Shown here piece after piece: positions 1 through 8,777 of a stretch of 64,000 nt of DNA. The stretch comes from JTS-AC122 sp050246015. Its GTDB lineage: Bacteria; Planctomycetota; Phycisphaerae; Phycisphaerales; UBA1924. The notes under the pieces are model-generated. The model was given only the letters and a program-made list of their open reading frames with translations, was not told the DNA's origin and did no database searches. Position 1 is the first letter of the stretch, and every line of letters begins with the position of its first letter. The translations under genes and the position numbers were made by a program. The stretch is taken from positions 62,001 through 126,000 of the forward strand of contig JBFWWU010000005.1 of NCBI GenBank assembly GCA_050246015.1, written 5' to 3'.

Positions 1-2
1 TC

Positions 3-1757
3 CGTCAAGCCGCGATTCGGCTCGCTCTCGTATCGTACCTGCGGCACGCGGTGTACCTGCTCGCCGCCGCGTTGTCGCTCGCCATCGCGGCGCTCCTGGT
101 TGAACGGCTTTGGCCGCTGGAGCAGCCGCTGCCGTGGCTCACGATCGCGTATTGGTCTCTGGGCGCGATCGCCGCGGGAGCACTAGGGTGGACGATCGCG
201 GCCCGGCACAGCGAGCGCGCCGTCGCGCGTCACGTCGACGAAGCCGCCGACCTGCGCGAATCGCTCAGCACCGCGCTCTGCGTCGCGAATACCGACGACC
301 CGTGGGCTCGCGCCACGGTCGAATCCGCGGTTCAGCGAGCCCGGGGGGTGAACATCCGCCTGGCTGTTCCTATCCAGCCGCCCAAGTTCTGGCCGGTGCC
401 GCTGGCGCTGGCGCTGACGCTGCTGGTGATCTCTTTCGTCCCGCCTCGCCAGACAAGCCAGACCATCGCCAAGGCGGAGGAAAAGGCCCGGATCGTCGCC
501 GCGAGCACCCAGGCCGAGAAGGCCAAGGAGATCGAGGCCAAGGTCGCTGAACTGCTCGATCAGAAGCCCGAGAGCGCCGCCGCGGATGACCAGGCGCTCA
601 AAGCGCCCGAGGCCAAGACCCCGGAGGAAATCACGCTCCAGGCCATCAAGAAACTCACGAGCACGCTCGATCGGCTTGAAGAACTCAAGCAGGGCGAGGA
701 AGGCAAGACCGCCCAGACGGTGAACCAGATGCTCAAGGAGCTCAAGCAGCCCGGCCCGGGCCCGCTGTCGGAAATGAGCAAGGAACTGGCCAAGGGCAAC
801 TTCGCCAAGGCCGCCGAGCAACTCGCCGAGCAGATGAAGAAGGCCCAGATGGGCGAGATGAGCGAGGCGGACAAGAAGAAACTCGCCGAGCAACTCGAGA
901 AGATGTCTGACCAACTCAAGCAACTCGCCGACGCGCAGCAGAAGGCCGCCGAGAAGGAACTCGAAAAGGCGGGCCTGAACAAGGAACTCGCCAAGGACCC
1001 GCAGAAACTCGCCGAGGCTCTGAAGAACGCCACGAACCTCACCGAAGAGCAGAAGAAGCAGATCCAGTCGCAGTGCAACGCCTGCAAGAACGCCGGCGAA
1101 TCCGGCAGCAAGATGAGCCAGTGCATGGGGCAGATGGCCGCGAGCATGATGCAGAACGGGCAGATGGACCCCAATGCGATGAACGCGCTGCAGCAACTGG
1201 CCCAGGAGATGGGCGACCTGGACAAACTCGCAAACCGGATGGGCCAGTGCGATTCCGCGATGGCCGACGCCAAGGCCCAGATGGAAGCGCTCGCGAAGTT
1301 CTGCGACAGCCAGTGCAACGGCATGGGTGAATGCAGCGGCGACGGCAGTGGCAAGATCGGGTCGTGGAAGTCGGGATGGTCCGAAGCCCAGGGCAACGGC
1401 AGCGGCGGCCCCGGCCGCGGGCAGGGCTCCCGCCGCGACGAAGCCAAGGCCGACTTCGCCATGAAGATCGAGAAGCAGAAGACCAAGACCCAGGCCGGCC
1501 CGATCATCGCCAGCGAGATCCTCGACGCCGACGAGCAGCAGGTCGGCGAATCCACCCAGACCGCCTCGAACGTCGCCGCCCTGGCCGAGCAGAACTACAC
1601 CGAAGCCATGGAGAGCAACAACATCCCGCGCGAGCACTTCGACGTCGTCAAGCACTACTTCGGCAAACTCAAAGCCAAGACCAAGGCCAGCGCGTCCGAA
1701 AACTCCCCTCCCGCCGAGAAGTCGAGCGGATCCAAGGACTCGGGCGACGGCAAGTAA
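3..1757 (+). CDS. Membrane-anchored Lys/Glu/Gln-rich coiled-coil protein (5' partial)
   Basis: The reading frame is open to the left edge of the window, so the true start probably lies outside; a GTG at 51 is an internal candidate. The visible protein has two hydrophobic segments at its start, then a third (WPVPLALALTLLVISFVP) about 120 residues after the GTG. A long, highly charged Lys/Glu/Ala/Gln region follows with many ELAKxxxKxAEQL-like runs, predicted coiled coil. A Cys/Met/Gln-rich segment and a Gly/Ser-rich linker precede the tail. Multi-helix anchor plus long coiled coil resembles planctomycete proteins of unknown function (DUF4175-like anchors). I do not recognise a catalytic motif. 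A binding lipoprotein gene follows on the same strand after about 130 bases. Confidence 0.75.
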   Translation, partial: RQAAIRLALVSYLRHAVYLLAAALSLAIAALLVERLWPLEQPLPWLTIAYWSLGAIAAGALGWTIAARHSERAVARHVDEAADLRESLSTALCVANTDDPWARATVESAVQRARGVNIRLAVPIQPPKFWPVPLALALTLLVISFVPPRQTSQTIAKAEEKARIVAASTQAEKAKEIEAKVAELLDQKPESAAADDQALKAPEAKTPEEITLQAIKKLTSTLDRLEELKQGEEGKTAQTVNQMLKELKQPGPGPLSEMSKELAKGNFAKAAEQLAEQMKKAQMGEMSEADKKKLAEQLEKMSDQLKQLADAQQKAAEKELEKAGLNKELAKDPQKLAEALKNATNLTEEQKKQIQSQCNACKNAGESGSKMSQCMGQMAASMMQNGQMDPNAMNALQQLAQEMGDLDKLANRMGQCDSAMADAKAQMEALAKFCDSQCNGMGECSGDGSGKIGSWKSGWSEAQGNGSGGPGRGQGSRRDEAKADFAMKIEKQKTKTQAGPIIASEILDADEQQVGESTQTASNVAALAEQNYTEAMESNNIPREHFDVVKHYFGKLKAKTKASASENSPPAEKSSGSKDSGDGK

Positions 1758-1888
1758 CTTCAGCGGCATCATTTCAGTCGATCCCGTCCAAGAACCCCCG
1801 CCCGGATCGCCGAAATCCAGAAGGCACGAACGCGGCACGCCAGGCCTCCCTCGCGTGCCGCGACTGTTTCCGAAAAGGACTCGACCCG

Positions 1889-3079
1889 ATGTTGGTCAGC
1901 GCCCTCAAACCCAGTCGCGTCACGGCCCGATGCAGGACCCCCGCCGTCGTATTCCTGCTGGCGGCATGGGCGCTGGCGCTCGGCTCGTGCGACAGCAAAG
2001 CGCCGCGCCAGGCCGGCGCCTCCGAACCAGCCCCCGCGCCCCCACCGCCGCCCACTCTTGTCCTGTACTCCAGCGCCGACGACCACCTCGTCAAACTCGT
2101 CGTTGAGCAGTTCGAGAAGGACTCGGGCATCAAGGTCGAGTGGACCGGCGACACCGAGCAGACCAAGACGACCGGACTGGTCCAGCGCCTCATCGCCGAA
2201 AAAGATGCTCCGCAAGCCGACGCCTGGTGGTCCAGCGAACCCATGGGGACGATCCGGCTCGCCCGCGAAGGATTGCTCGCGCCGTACAAGAGCAAAGTGG
2301 CCGAAGCCAGCATGACCGGCGGCTGGCCCGGGAATCTGCGAGGCTCCGACGGCACTTGGTACGGGTTCGCCCCTCGCGTCCGCGTCATCGTCTACAACTC
2401 TCTCAAGGTCCGCAAGGAAGACCGCCCCCGAACCGTCGAGGATCTCACCAAGCCCGTCTTCCGCGGTCGGGTCGGGATGGCGCGCCCCCAGTTCGGCACC
2501 ACCGGCGCTCATATGGCCGCTCTCTCACTCGTCTACGGCGAGGATGCGTTCTCCGCGTGGCTTGAGGCCATGAACACCAACCGCGTCAAACTCTTCGACG
2601 GCAACGCCGCCGTCGTCCGCGCCGTCGGCACCGGCGAACTCCTCGTCGGCCTGACCGACACCGACGACGTCTGGGCCGGCCAGGCCAACAACTGGCCCGT
2701 CGATCTCATCTACGAGCCCAATGACTTTGCCTCATCCCCACTGGCCTCGTTCAAGGGCTTCGGCAAAGTCGAATCCCTCGCGCTGGGCGCCGGCCCGCTG
2801 CTGCTTCCCAACACCGTCGCCCTCGTCAAGGGCGCGCTCCACCCCGACGCCGCCAAACGATTCATCGATTTCCTGTTGAGCGAGCGCATCGAGGGGCTGC
2901 TCCTGGCGTCCGAATCACACAACCTCCCCCTGCGCGAGCGGCTCCTCCGCGACTCTCGGTTTCAGACCTACACCCTTCCGCTGCGGACCCTGCAACCGAT
3001 GAACGTCGATTTCGAGCGCGCCGCCGATCTCATGGAACCGACGCTCAAACTCTGCGACGAAAAACTCGGGACTCGATGA
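1889..3079 (+). CDS. Iron-type ABC transporter substrate-binding lipoprotein
   Basis: A 396-residue protein. The ATG at 1889 follows an AAAGGA-like ribosome site and opens a basic N-terminus, a hydrophobic helix and the lipobox LALGSC, so it should be lipidated. After a proline-rich linker comes a periplasmic-binding fold of the FbpA/AfuA class: TLVLYSSADDHLVKLVVEQF near the start, VEWTGDTEQTKTTGLVQRL, DAWWSSEP, and PNTVALVKGALHPDAAKRFI near the end. Members bind Fe3+ or related small ligands for a permease and ATPase. Neither partner gene is adjacent, so the ligand is inferred. The longer upstream frame overlapping the preceding gene is not coding. Confidence 0.85.
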   Translation: MLVSALKPSRVTARCRTPAVVFLLAAWALALGSCDSKAPRQAGASEPAPAPPPPPTLVLYSSADDHLVKLVVEQFEKDSGIKVEWTGDTEQTKTTGLVQRLIAEKDAPQADAWWSSEPMGTIRLAREGLLAPYKSKVAEASMTGGWPGNLRGSDGTWYGFAPRVRVIVYNSLKVRKEDRPRTVEDLTKPVFRGRVGMARPQFGTTGAHMAALSLVYGEDAFSAWLEAMNTNRVKLFDGNAAVVRAVGTGELLVGLTDTDDVWAGQANNWPVDLIYEPNDFASSPLASFKGFGKVESLALGAGPLLLPNTVALVKGALHPDAAKRFIDFLLSERIEGLLLASESHNLPLRERLLRDSRFQTYTLPLRTLQPMNVDFERAADLMEPTLKLCDEKLGTR

Positions 3080-3279
3080 TGCGAGCCGCCCGCCCCAAGC
3101 GGCGCGGCACAAACCGACGCCAAACATGAATCGCGAGATCAACCTCAGGACGTGACGCGTCACCCCAGGAATCCCCCGATTTGACTCGGCCCCTCCGAGT
3201 CGTCACCATACGCTCGTTCGCGCCTCGGGCGGTCCGCGGCTGCGATGACCCCCCCGCCGTCGCGATCCGGAGCGAGCGC

Positions 3280-3768
3280 GTGATCTGTCCATTCTGCGGC
3301 AAGAACGATGACAAGGTGATCGACAGCCGCGCCAGCGACGCCGGCAAGGTGGTCCGCCGGCGTCGCCAGTGTCTCAAGTGCGACAAGCGCTTCACCACCT
3401 ACGAACGCGTGGAAGAGGCGTCGCGCCTGATGGTCGTGAAGCGCGACGGGACCCATGTTCCCTTCAGCCGCGACAACGTGCTCAAGGGCATCACCGCCGC
3501 CTGCGGCAAGCGCCCCGTCGCCGAGGCCGACAAGATCCGCATCGTCGATGAAGTCGAGGATGACCTGCACCGCGAGTTCGACCGCGAAGTTCCGTCCAAG
3601 GTCATCGGCGAGCACGTCATGAAGAAACTCAAAGAAGTGGACGACATCGCCTACATCCGCTTCGCCAGCGAGCACCTTGGCTTCAACTCCGCCGGCCAGA
3701 TCGCCGAGGAAGCCTCCACGCTCAAGGACCGGGTCCGGGACGTGAAAGACCAACAGAAACTCTTCTAG
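3280..3768 (+). CDS. nrdR: Transcriptional repressor NrdR
   Basis: NrdR senses ATP/dATP and represses ribonucleotide reductase operons. The N-terminal zinc ribbon is clear (CPFCG, about 28 residues later CLKCDKRFTTYERVE), followed by an ATP-cone (MVVKRDGTHVPFSRDNVLKG and on to IRFASEHLGF). I place the start at GTG 3280, giving VICPFCG and 162 residues, because NrdR normally begins MxCPxC. The open frame extends 33 codons upstream but has no family-like sequence there. It is convergent with the AraC gene that ends at 3800. No nrd operon is in the window. Confidence 0.93.
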   Translation: MICPFCGKNDDKVIDSRASDAGKVVRRRRQCLKCDKRFTTYERVEEASRLMVVKRDGTHVPFSRDNVLKGITAACGKRPVAEADKIRIVDEVEDDLHREFDREVPSKVIGEHVMKKLKEVDDIAYIRFASEHLGFNSAGQIAEEASTLKDRVRDVKDQQKLF

Positions 3769-3799
3769 CTTCTCGGCCGGTGCGCCTGCGGTCGGTGGA

Positions 3800-4852
3800 T
3801 CATTGCGTCTTGAGCGACAGCGCGCCCTTGACCTCGTTCAAGTCCGCGCGCTCCAGCCACGTCCGCACCAGCGACGGCGGCACGCCGAACTCTCGGCGGA
3901 ACGCGTCGGTGAAGTGGCTGTGGCTGGCGAAGCCGACGTCGATCGCGACCCCGGCGAGGTTCGCGTTGGGATCGCTGAACCGCGTGATTGCCTCGCGGAG
4001 CCGCAGCCGGTTGAGGTACCGGTGGATCGGCACGCCCACCACGCGCCGGAAGAGCCGGCACAAGTGGCACGGCGCCGCGTGCACATGCCCCGCGATCTCT
4101 TCGAGCGTCAGCTTCTGCGCGTACCGCTGCGCGATGTATGACTTCACCGCCTCGGACTGATCGATGTGCACCTTGAGCGTGCTGTGACGCATCTTCGGGG
4201 GCGTGCGCTTCGACGCCGCCGCCGCGATCGCCACCGCTTCACGCACCAGTTCCTGGACCACTTCCTCGATGAGAACAGCGTCCGCGTCCGGCCCGCGCGA
4301 GGCGTATTCAAACGCCAGGTGCTGCAGCAGGAACGTCCGGGGCGAGTTCGGCCCGTGCGAACTCAGAAACGGATGCGTTGGCCGGCTTGCCGCTGACGGA
4401 TCACACTCCCGCATCGTCTCTTCAACAATCTCCGGCGTCAGCGCGATCCACGTCGTGTCGTCCCCTTGTCCCCCCGGGTGACTCGTCCGGAACACGTCGT
4501 CGGCGTTCTGGAAAATCACGATATTCGGATCCGCAACGAATGTTTCGCCGGGCATCCGCATGACGAACACTCCCCGCCTCGGAAACGCGATCACGTTCAC
4601 TCCCGAGCAGTTCTCGGGCCCGATCCCGTCGTGTTGAGGCCGGCAGATGGTGTACCCAAGTTGAAATCGCGGGGAGTTGTACAGCACGCCGCGCGAGGGC
4701 CAACCCCCGATGCGCCGCCCGCCTCCCATCAGCGCCCCGCTGGCCACCGCGGAGACCGGTGTCACCCCCGAGGGGAGCCCAGAATCGCACGAGCCGTCGC
4801 TGCAGCACGAGACACGCCGCGTCGCCGTAGTTTCAAATCGAATATCGCTCAT
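3800..4852 (-). CDS. AraC family transcriptional regulator
   Basis: A 350-residue regulator. The C-terminal third is an AraC/XylS double helix-turn-helix: KLTLEEIAGHVHAAPCHLCR, then VGVPIHRYLNRLRLREAI and VAIDVGFASHSHFTDAFRRE. The N-terminal part resembles a cupin-like sensor (RFQLGYTICRPQHDGIGPE, VFVMRMPGETFVADPN) and is preceded by a cysteine-rich start (CCSDGSC) that could bind metal or respond to redox state. It is divergent from the S41-like gene across a 636-base gap, so that gene is a possible target; this is inference. Confidence 0.88.
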   Translation of the reverse strand: MSDIRFETTATRRVSCCSDGSCDSGLPSGVTPVSAVASGALMGGGRRIGGWPSRGVLYNSPRFQLGYTICRPQHDGIGPENCSGVNVIAFPRRGVFVMRMPGETFVADPNIVIFQNADDVFRTSHPGGQGDDTTWIALTPEIVEETMRECDPSAASRPTHPFLSSHGPNSPRTFLLQHLAFEYASRGPDADAVLIEEVVQELVREAVAIAAAASKRTPPKMRHSTLKVHIDQSEAVKSYIAQRYAQKLTLEEIAGHVHAAPCHLCRLFRRVVGVPIHRYLNRLRLREAITRFSDPNANLAGVAIDVGFASHSHFTDAFRREFGVPPSLVRTWLERADLNEVKGALSLKTQ

Positions 4853-5488
4853 GGGATGTGTCCTTCCTGCCCAATGCCCGCCAGCCCGCTCATCGCTCCA
4901 GCGTGCCGCACGTTCATTTGAACCAGTCGAAGCCTTCGGTATCCGGGTCGAGAGAGTCGAGTACCTTTATTGCCATCCACGAGGTTCAGTTTCCTGCGCC
5001 GCGATCGCCCGGCGGCTCGCCATCGCGGCGCGGACCGTGTCCACACACAACCGCCGGCGGCACGCCGGCGCCGTCCAGGTTCTCAGTGATGCGTCTGGTT
5101 CCCCGACCCGTCATGATTCGATGATGGACAGGTCGTTCGCCAGAGGCGGTGATCGGTTTCTTCGTCAGGCACCGATGCTGTCAGGCGGCTTTCTTGACGC
5201 CCGGCAGGCCCTTTGGTCTGACATTCCAGGATCGCCTGATCGTATCGAAAAATTGTCTTGTGAGCAAAAATCCTCTCGCGAAGACGGCCGCCCGGCATGC
5301 GGACGCTCCGCAGCCGTCCCCCTCCCCTCGCACAGTACGGTTCACACTCCCATCCCCTGCCCGGACCTGACACAAAAGCGAATGGATCTACTACATTTGT
5401 CGTATGCGTACGGCACCCATTCGGACTCAATAATCTGTTCCGCAACGCTCAACCGGCCGCCGCGCACGCAGTATCCTTCCCAACCCGC
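4853..5488. other. Intergenic region between divergent genes
   Basis: A 636-base gap between the AraC regulator and the S41-like gene. Open frames here have no recognisable domain, ribosome site or sensible composition. It holds a GC-rich inverted repeat near 5050-5070 (CGCCGGCG twice around GCA) and a long-range inverted repeat CGAATGG (5379-5385) / CCATTCG (5417-5423) about 65 bases before the S41-like start. These could be regulatory; nothing more specific can be said. Confidence 0.5.
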
Positions 5489-6988
5489 ATGACTCCCACC
5501 AATTCACGGATTCTCCTCGGCGGATTGCTCCTGGCTGTCGCGCTCATCCAGGCATCCGTGCCCGCCTGCGCGTCGCGCCGTCCGCCCGCGCCCGCCGCCG
5601 CGTACTCGGCCGACGAGCGCGCCGCCGACCTCGCCTCCTTCGATTATGTCTGGCAAACGATCCGCGATAAGTACTACGACCCATCCCTCGGCGGGCTCGA
5701 CTGGCAGGCGGTCCGCGACGAACTCCGGCCCGGCGTCGAACACGCGACATCCCGCCACGAGGCACGCAACATCATCACCGCGCTGGCGCACCGTCTCGGA
5801 AAGTCCCACTTCAACATCATCCCCGCGGACGCTTACGCCGACGTTGATGCCGATGCCGACCCGAGTTCAACCGTCGCCGAGTCCGCGGCCGCGTCGTCTC
5901 CCCATCGTGACTCGGCCTCAGGGTCGGGCCCGTCAAAGTCGAAGGCTCCCAAGCGGACGCTCGCCGGCGACGGGGCCTCGGGCATCGAAGTGCGCATCGT
6001 CGGCCGCGCCGCCATCGTCACCGCCGTCGTGCAGGGCTCGCCCGCACAGGCCGCGGGCATCAAGCCGGGGTGGATCATCGAGTCCGTCGACGGCGTCCGC
6101 CTGGCCCCGCACATCCAGAACATGATCGACGCCTTCCCAGAGTCCTCCAGCAAGGCTTTCTACCTCGCTGAATCCGTCCTGAGCCGCCTCGGCGGACGCA
6201 TCGGCGACACCGTCTCCATCACCTTCCTCGACGACCACGACCAGCCCGTGACGCGCGACCTCACCCTCGCGCCCATGAACGGCACCAAGGCCCAGTTCGG
6301 CAACCTCCCCACCCTCTACGTCTTCACCGACTCCAAGACATTCGATTCCAACATCCAGTACTTCCGCGTCAACATCTTCTTCGATCCCCCCATGGTCATG
6401 TCCGCCCTGGCAACGAGCGTCCGGCAGGCCAGCGACAACAACGCTCCGGGATTCATCATCGACCTCCGCGGCAACCCCGGTGGGATCGGCGCCATGGCCA
6501 TGGGATTTGCCGGCTGGTTCATCCCCGAGAAGAACCTCAAGCTCGGCACCATGACCATGCGCGACAGTTCCATCAACTTCCTGGTCAATCCCAGGATGGG
6601 CGCGTTCCCCGGTCCGCTGGCCATCCTCATCGACGGCCTGTCGGGCTCCACCTCCGAAATCCTCGCCGCCGGCATGCAGGACCTTCAGCGCGCCCGCCTC
6701 TTCGGCCAGCACACCGCCGGCGCCGCCCTCCCTTCGACCTTCGAGGTCCTCCCCAACCGCGACCGTTTCCAGTACGCCCTGGCCGACTACACCTCCGTCA
6801 GCGGACGCACCATCGAAGGCAACGGCGTCACCCCCGATCAGGAAGTGCTCATCGACCGCCCATCGCTCCTGGCTGGGCGCGATCCCGTCATCGACGCCGC
6901 GGTCGCCTGGATTCGGTCGCACCGCCAACAATCCGCCGACCACGCGATCCCCGCCCACGCCGTCAGTCCCGCGGACAAGCAAGAATGA
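5489..6988 (+). CDS. S41 family peptidase-like lipoprotein with PDZ domain
   Basis: A 499-residue protein from ATG 5489. The N-terminus is a signal sequence with a possible lipobox (SVPAC). Next comes an S41 N-terminal region (FDYVWQTIRDKYYDPSLGGLDW), a PDZ domain at about residues 160-205 (VQGSPAQAAGIKPGWIIESV), and the S41 core (FIIDLRGNPGGIGAMAMGF ... LSGSTSEILAAGMQD ... LFGQHTAGA). By alignment to CtpA/Prc the nucleophile would be Ser387, but the general-base Lys of the GKG motif is Ala412. It is therefore either a tricorn/IRBP-like S41 variant with a different base or an inactive binding protein. Confidence 0.85.
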   Translation: MTPTNSRILLGGLLLAVALIQASVPACASRRPPAPAAAYSADERAADLASFDYVWQTIRDKYYDPSLGGLDWQAVRDELRPGVEHATSRHEARNIITALAHRLGKSHFNIIPADAYADVDADADPSSTVAESAAASSPHRDSASGSGPSKSKAPKRTLAGDGASGIEVRIVGRAAIVTAVVQGSPAQAAGIKPGWIIESVDGVRLAPHIQNMIDAFPESSSKAFYLAESVLSRLGGRIGDTVSITFLDDHDQPVTRDLTLAPMNGTKAQFGNLPTLYVFTDSKTFDSNIQYFRVNIFFDPPMVMSALATSVRQASDNNAPGFIIDLRGNPGGIGAMAMGFAGWFIPEKNLKLGTMTMRDSSINFLVNPRMGAFPGPLAILIDGLSGSTSEILAAGMQDLQRARLFGQHTAGAALPSTFEVLPNRDRFQYALADYTSVSGRTIEGNGVTPDQEVLIDRPSLLAGRDPVIDAAVAWIRSHRQQSADHAIPAHAVSPADKQE

Positions 6989-7073
6989 ACGCCGGCCCCG
7001 CGGCCCAAGCATCCACCCCAACCCACTGAACTGTTTCGCACGGTCAACGTCGCACCGTCAAGGAGTCTCCCGA

Positions 7074-7985
7074 ATGTCTCGATCAACCAATCATCCCGCT
7101 TCGTTCCTCTTCCGCGTGCTGGTCGGCATCGCCTCCGGCGCCGCCGGCTCCCTCGCCGTCGCCCAGCCGGCCCCGGATCCCAAGCCCGCGCAGCCCACCG
7201 CGCCGGCTCCGGCCGAGAAACTTCCGTCCGCCGACGAAGTCGTGGACAAGTTCATCAAGGCCTCCGGCGGCGCCGAAGCCTGGGACAAGGTCAAGACCAT
7301 GACCATCAACGGCGCCTTCGAGCTCGCCGGCATGAACCTCAAGGGCAAGACCTCCATCTGGATCGGTGAAAAGGGCAAACTCCTCAACGTCACCGAACTT
7401 CCCGGCTTCGGCGAGATCAAGCAGGGCTCCGACGGTGAGACGATGTGGTCCTCCGACGCCGCGATGGGACCGCGCATCGTCGAGGGCGAGGAGCGCGAGA
7501 CACTCGCCCTCATGGAGAAACTCCGCGACCCCCAGGCCATGAAGACCGAGTTCAAGACCCTCGAAGTCGCCGGCGTGACCGACATCGACTCCAAGCCGGC
7601 CTACAAACTCGTCGCCACGCCCAAGGGCAAGGACGCCCAGCCCATCACGAGCTACTTCGACAAGGAGTCGGGCTTGCTGGTGAAGATGTCCATGACCATG
7701 TCCAGCCCGCAGGGCGAAGTGCGCATCGAGGTCTTTTCCTCCGATTACAAGGAAAAGGACGGCGTGGTGATGTCCATGAAGAGCCGCATGGTCATCGGGG
7801 GCATCCAGGAGATCATCACCACGATCGAGAAAGTCGAGATCAACCCCGATATCCCCGCCGAGAAGTTCGAACTCCCCGCCGACATCAAGGCGCTCAAGGA
7901 CGCCGCGAAGCCCGCCACCGACAAACCGGCCACCGACAAGCCCGCCAAGGACAAGCCGGCCGAGCCCGCTCCCGACAAGAAGTAA
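7074..7985 (+). CDS. Secreted LolA-like protein with Lys/Pro-rich tail
   Basis: A 303-residue protein with a clear ribosome site (AAGGAGTC) before ATG 7074 and a signal peptide ending near VAQPAP. The body (ADEVVDKFIKASGGAEAWDK, FGEIKQGSDGETMWSSDAAMG, then SYFDKESGLLVKMSMTMSSP) resembles periplasmic outer-membrane lipoprotein-sorting (LolA/LolB-fold) proteins common in planctomycetes. The C-terminus is a low-complexity tail built from repeated (A)TDKPA/KDKPA units ending PDKK. The role, lipoprotein or lipid binding in the periplasm, is inferred from fold resemblance. Confidence 0.75.
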   Translation: MSRSTNHPASFLFRVLVGIASGAAGSLAVAQPAPDPKPAQPTAPAPAEKLPSADEVVDKFIKASGGAEAWDKVKTMTINGAFELAGMNLKGKTSIWIGEKGKLLNVTELPGFGEIKQGSDGETMWSSDAAMGPRIVEGEERETLALMEKLRDPQAMKTEFKTLEVAGVTDIDSKPAYKLVATPKGKDAQPITSYFDKESGLLVKMSMTMSSPQGEVRIEVFSSDYKEKDGVVMSMKSRMVIGGIQEIITTIEKVEINPDIPAEKFELPADIKALKDAAKPATDKPATDKPAKDKPAEPAPDKK

Positions 7986-8013
7986 GCCCTCGACCGGCCC
8001 CTACGATGTTCCC

Positions 8014-8736
8014 GTGATCATCGATTACCACAGCGCCAGCGAGCAGGACACGATCCGCGCCGGCAGGGAGATCGCATCGGTCCTGCGCCCGGGAGATGTG
8101 CTCGCCCTGCACGGCGAACTCGGCGCCGGCAAGACCCGCTTCGTTCGCGGCGTCGCGGTCGGGCTGGGCATCTCCCCCGCCGCTGTCAGCAGCCCCACCT
8201 TTGTCATTGCTCAGGAATACCACCCGCCACCCCCCACCGCCTGCGCGGCGCCCCGCCTGGTTCATATCGATGCCTACCGCCTGCGTGACGCCGACGACCT
8301 CGAGGCCGCCGGCTGGGATCACCTGATCCAGACGGAGCCCGGCGGCGTCGCCCCGATTCTCGCCGTCGAGTGGGCCGCCCGCGTCGAACCGCTGCTGGAA
8401 CGGTTCCCCTCGCGCGCCTCGATCACCCTTCGCCACGCCGCCGGCACGTCGTCCCCCGATGCCGATGCGGGCGCCCGATTGATCGAGTTTGACATCCCGG
8501 ACTCATGGGCCCAGCGCCCCCGCTTCGCCGATCTGCAATCATTCGTCGCGGCCCGTCTCGCGCACGACGAGCCGGCGCCCGCTCGGTGCCCCATCACGGG
8601 CAAGCCCGTCCCCGCCGATTCTCCCACCTTCCCGTTCTTCGATGAACAGGCCCGGCTGGCCGACCTCAATCGGTGGTTCACCGGCGCGTACGCCGTCGGC
8701 CGAGACCTGACCATCGATGATGAAGACGCCCGGTGA
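8014..8736 (+). CDS. tsaE: tRNA t6A synthesis ATPase TsaE with YacG-like C-terminal domain
   Basis: TsaE is the P-loop ATPase that supports t6A37 tRNA modification with TsaB/TsaD. GTG 8014 gives 240 residues; bacterial TsaE is usually about 150. The TsaE part shows HGELGAGKTRFVRG (P-loop at residues 34-41), SSPTFVIAQEY and HIDAYRL, and ends near residue 155-165. The extra C-terminal part (CPITGKPVP at 192-200, FPFFDEQARLADLNRWF to 222, then AYAVG) follows the scaffold of the gyrase inhibitor YacG. Three of the four zinc cysteines are replaced: T195, F209 and A213. TsaE assignment is firm; the YacG relationship is my reading. Confidence 0.9.
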   Translation: MIIDYHSASEQDTIRAGREIASVLRPGDVLALHGELGAGKTRFVRGVAVGLGISPAAVSSPTFVIAQEYHPPPPTACAAPRLVHIDAYRLRDADDLEAAGWDHLIQTEPGGVAPILAVEWAARVEPLLERFPSRASITLRHAAGTSSPDADAGARLIEFDIPDSWAQRPRFADLQSFVAARLAHDEPAPARCPITGKPVPADSPTFPFFDEQARLADLNRWFTGAYAVGRDLTIDDEDAR

Positions 8737-8777
8737 AGCCCAAGGGACCAACGGCACGTTCGCGCTGTCGTCGCCCC

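Noticed and set aside
4677..5492. 271-codon plus-strand frame across the AraC/S41 gap
   Set aside because: Starts inside the AraC gene, no ribosome site, no domain, composition of chance frames.
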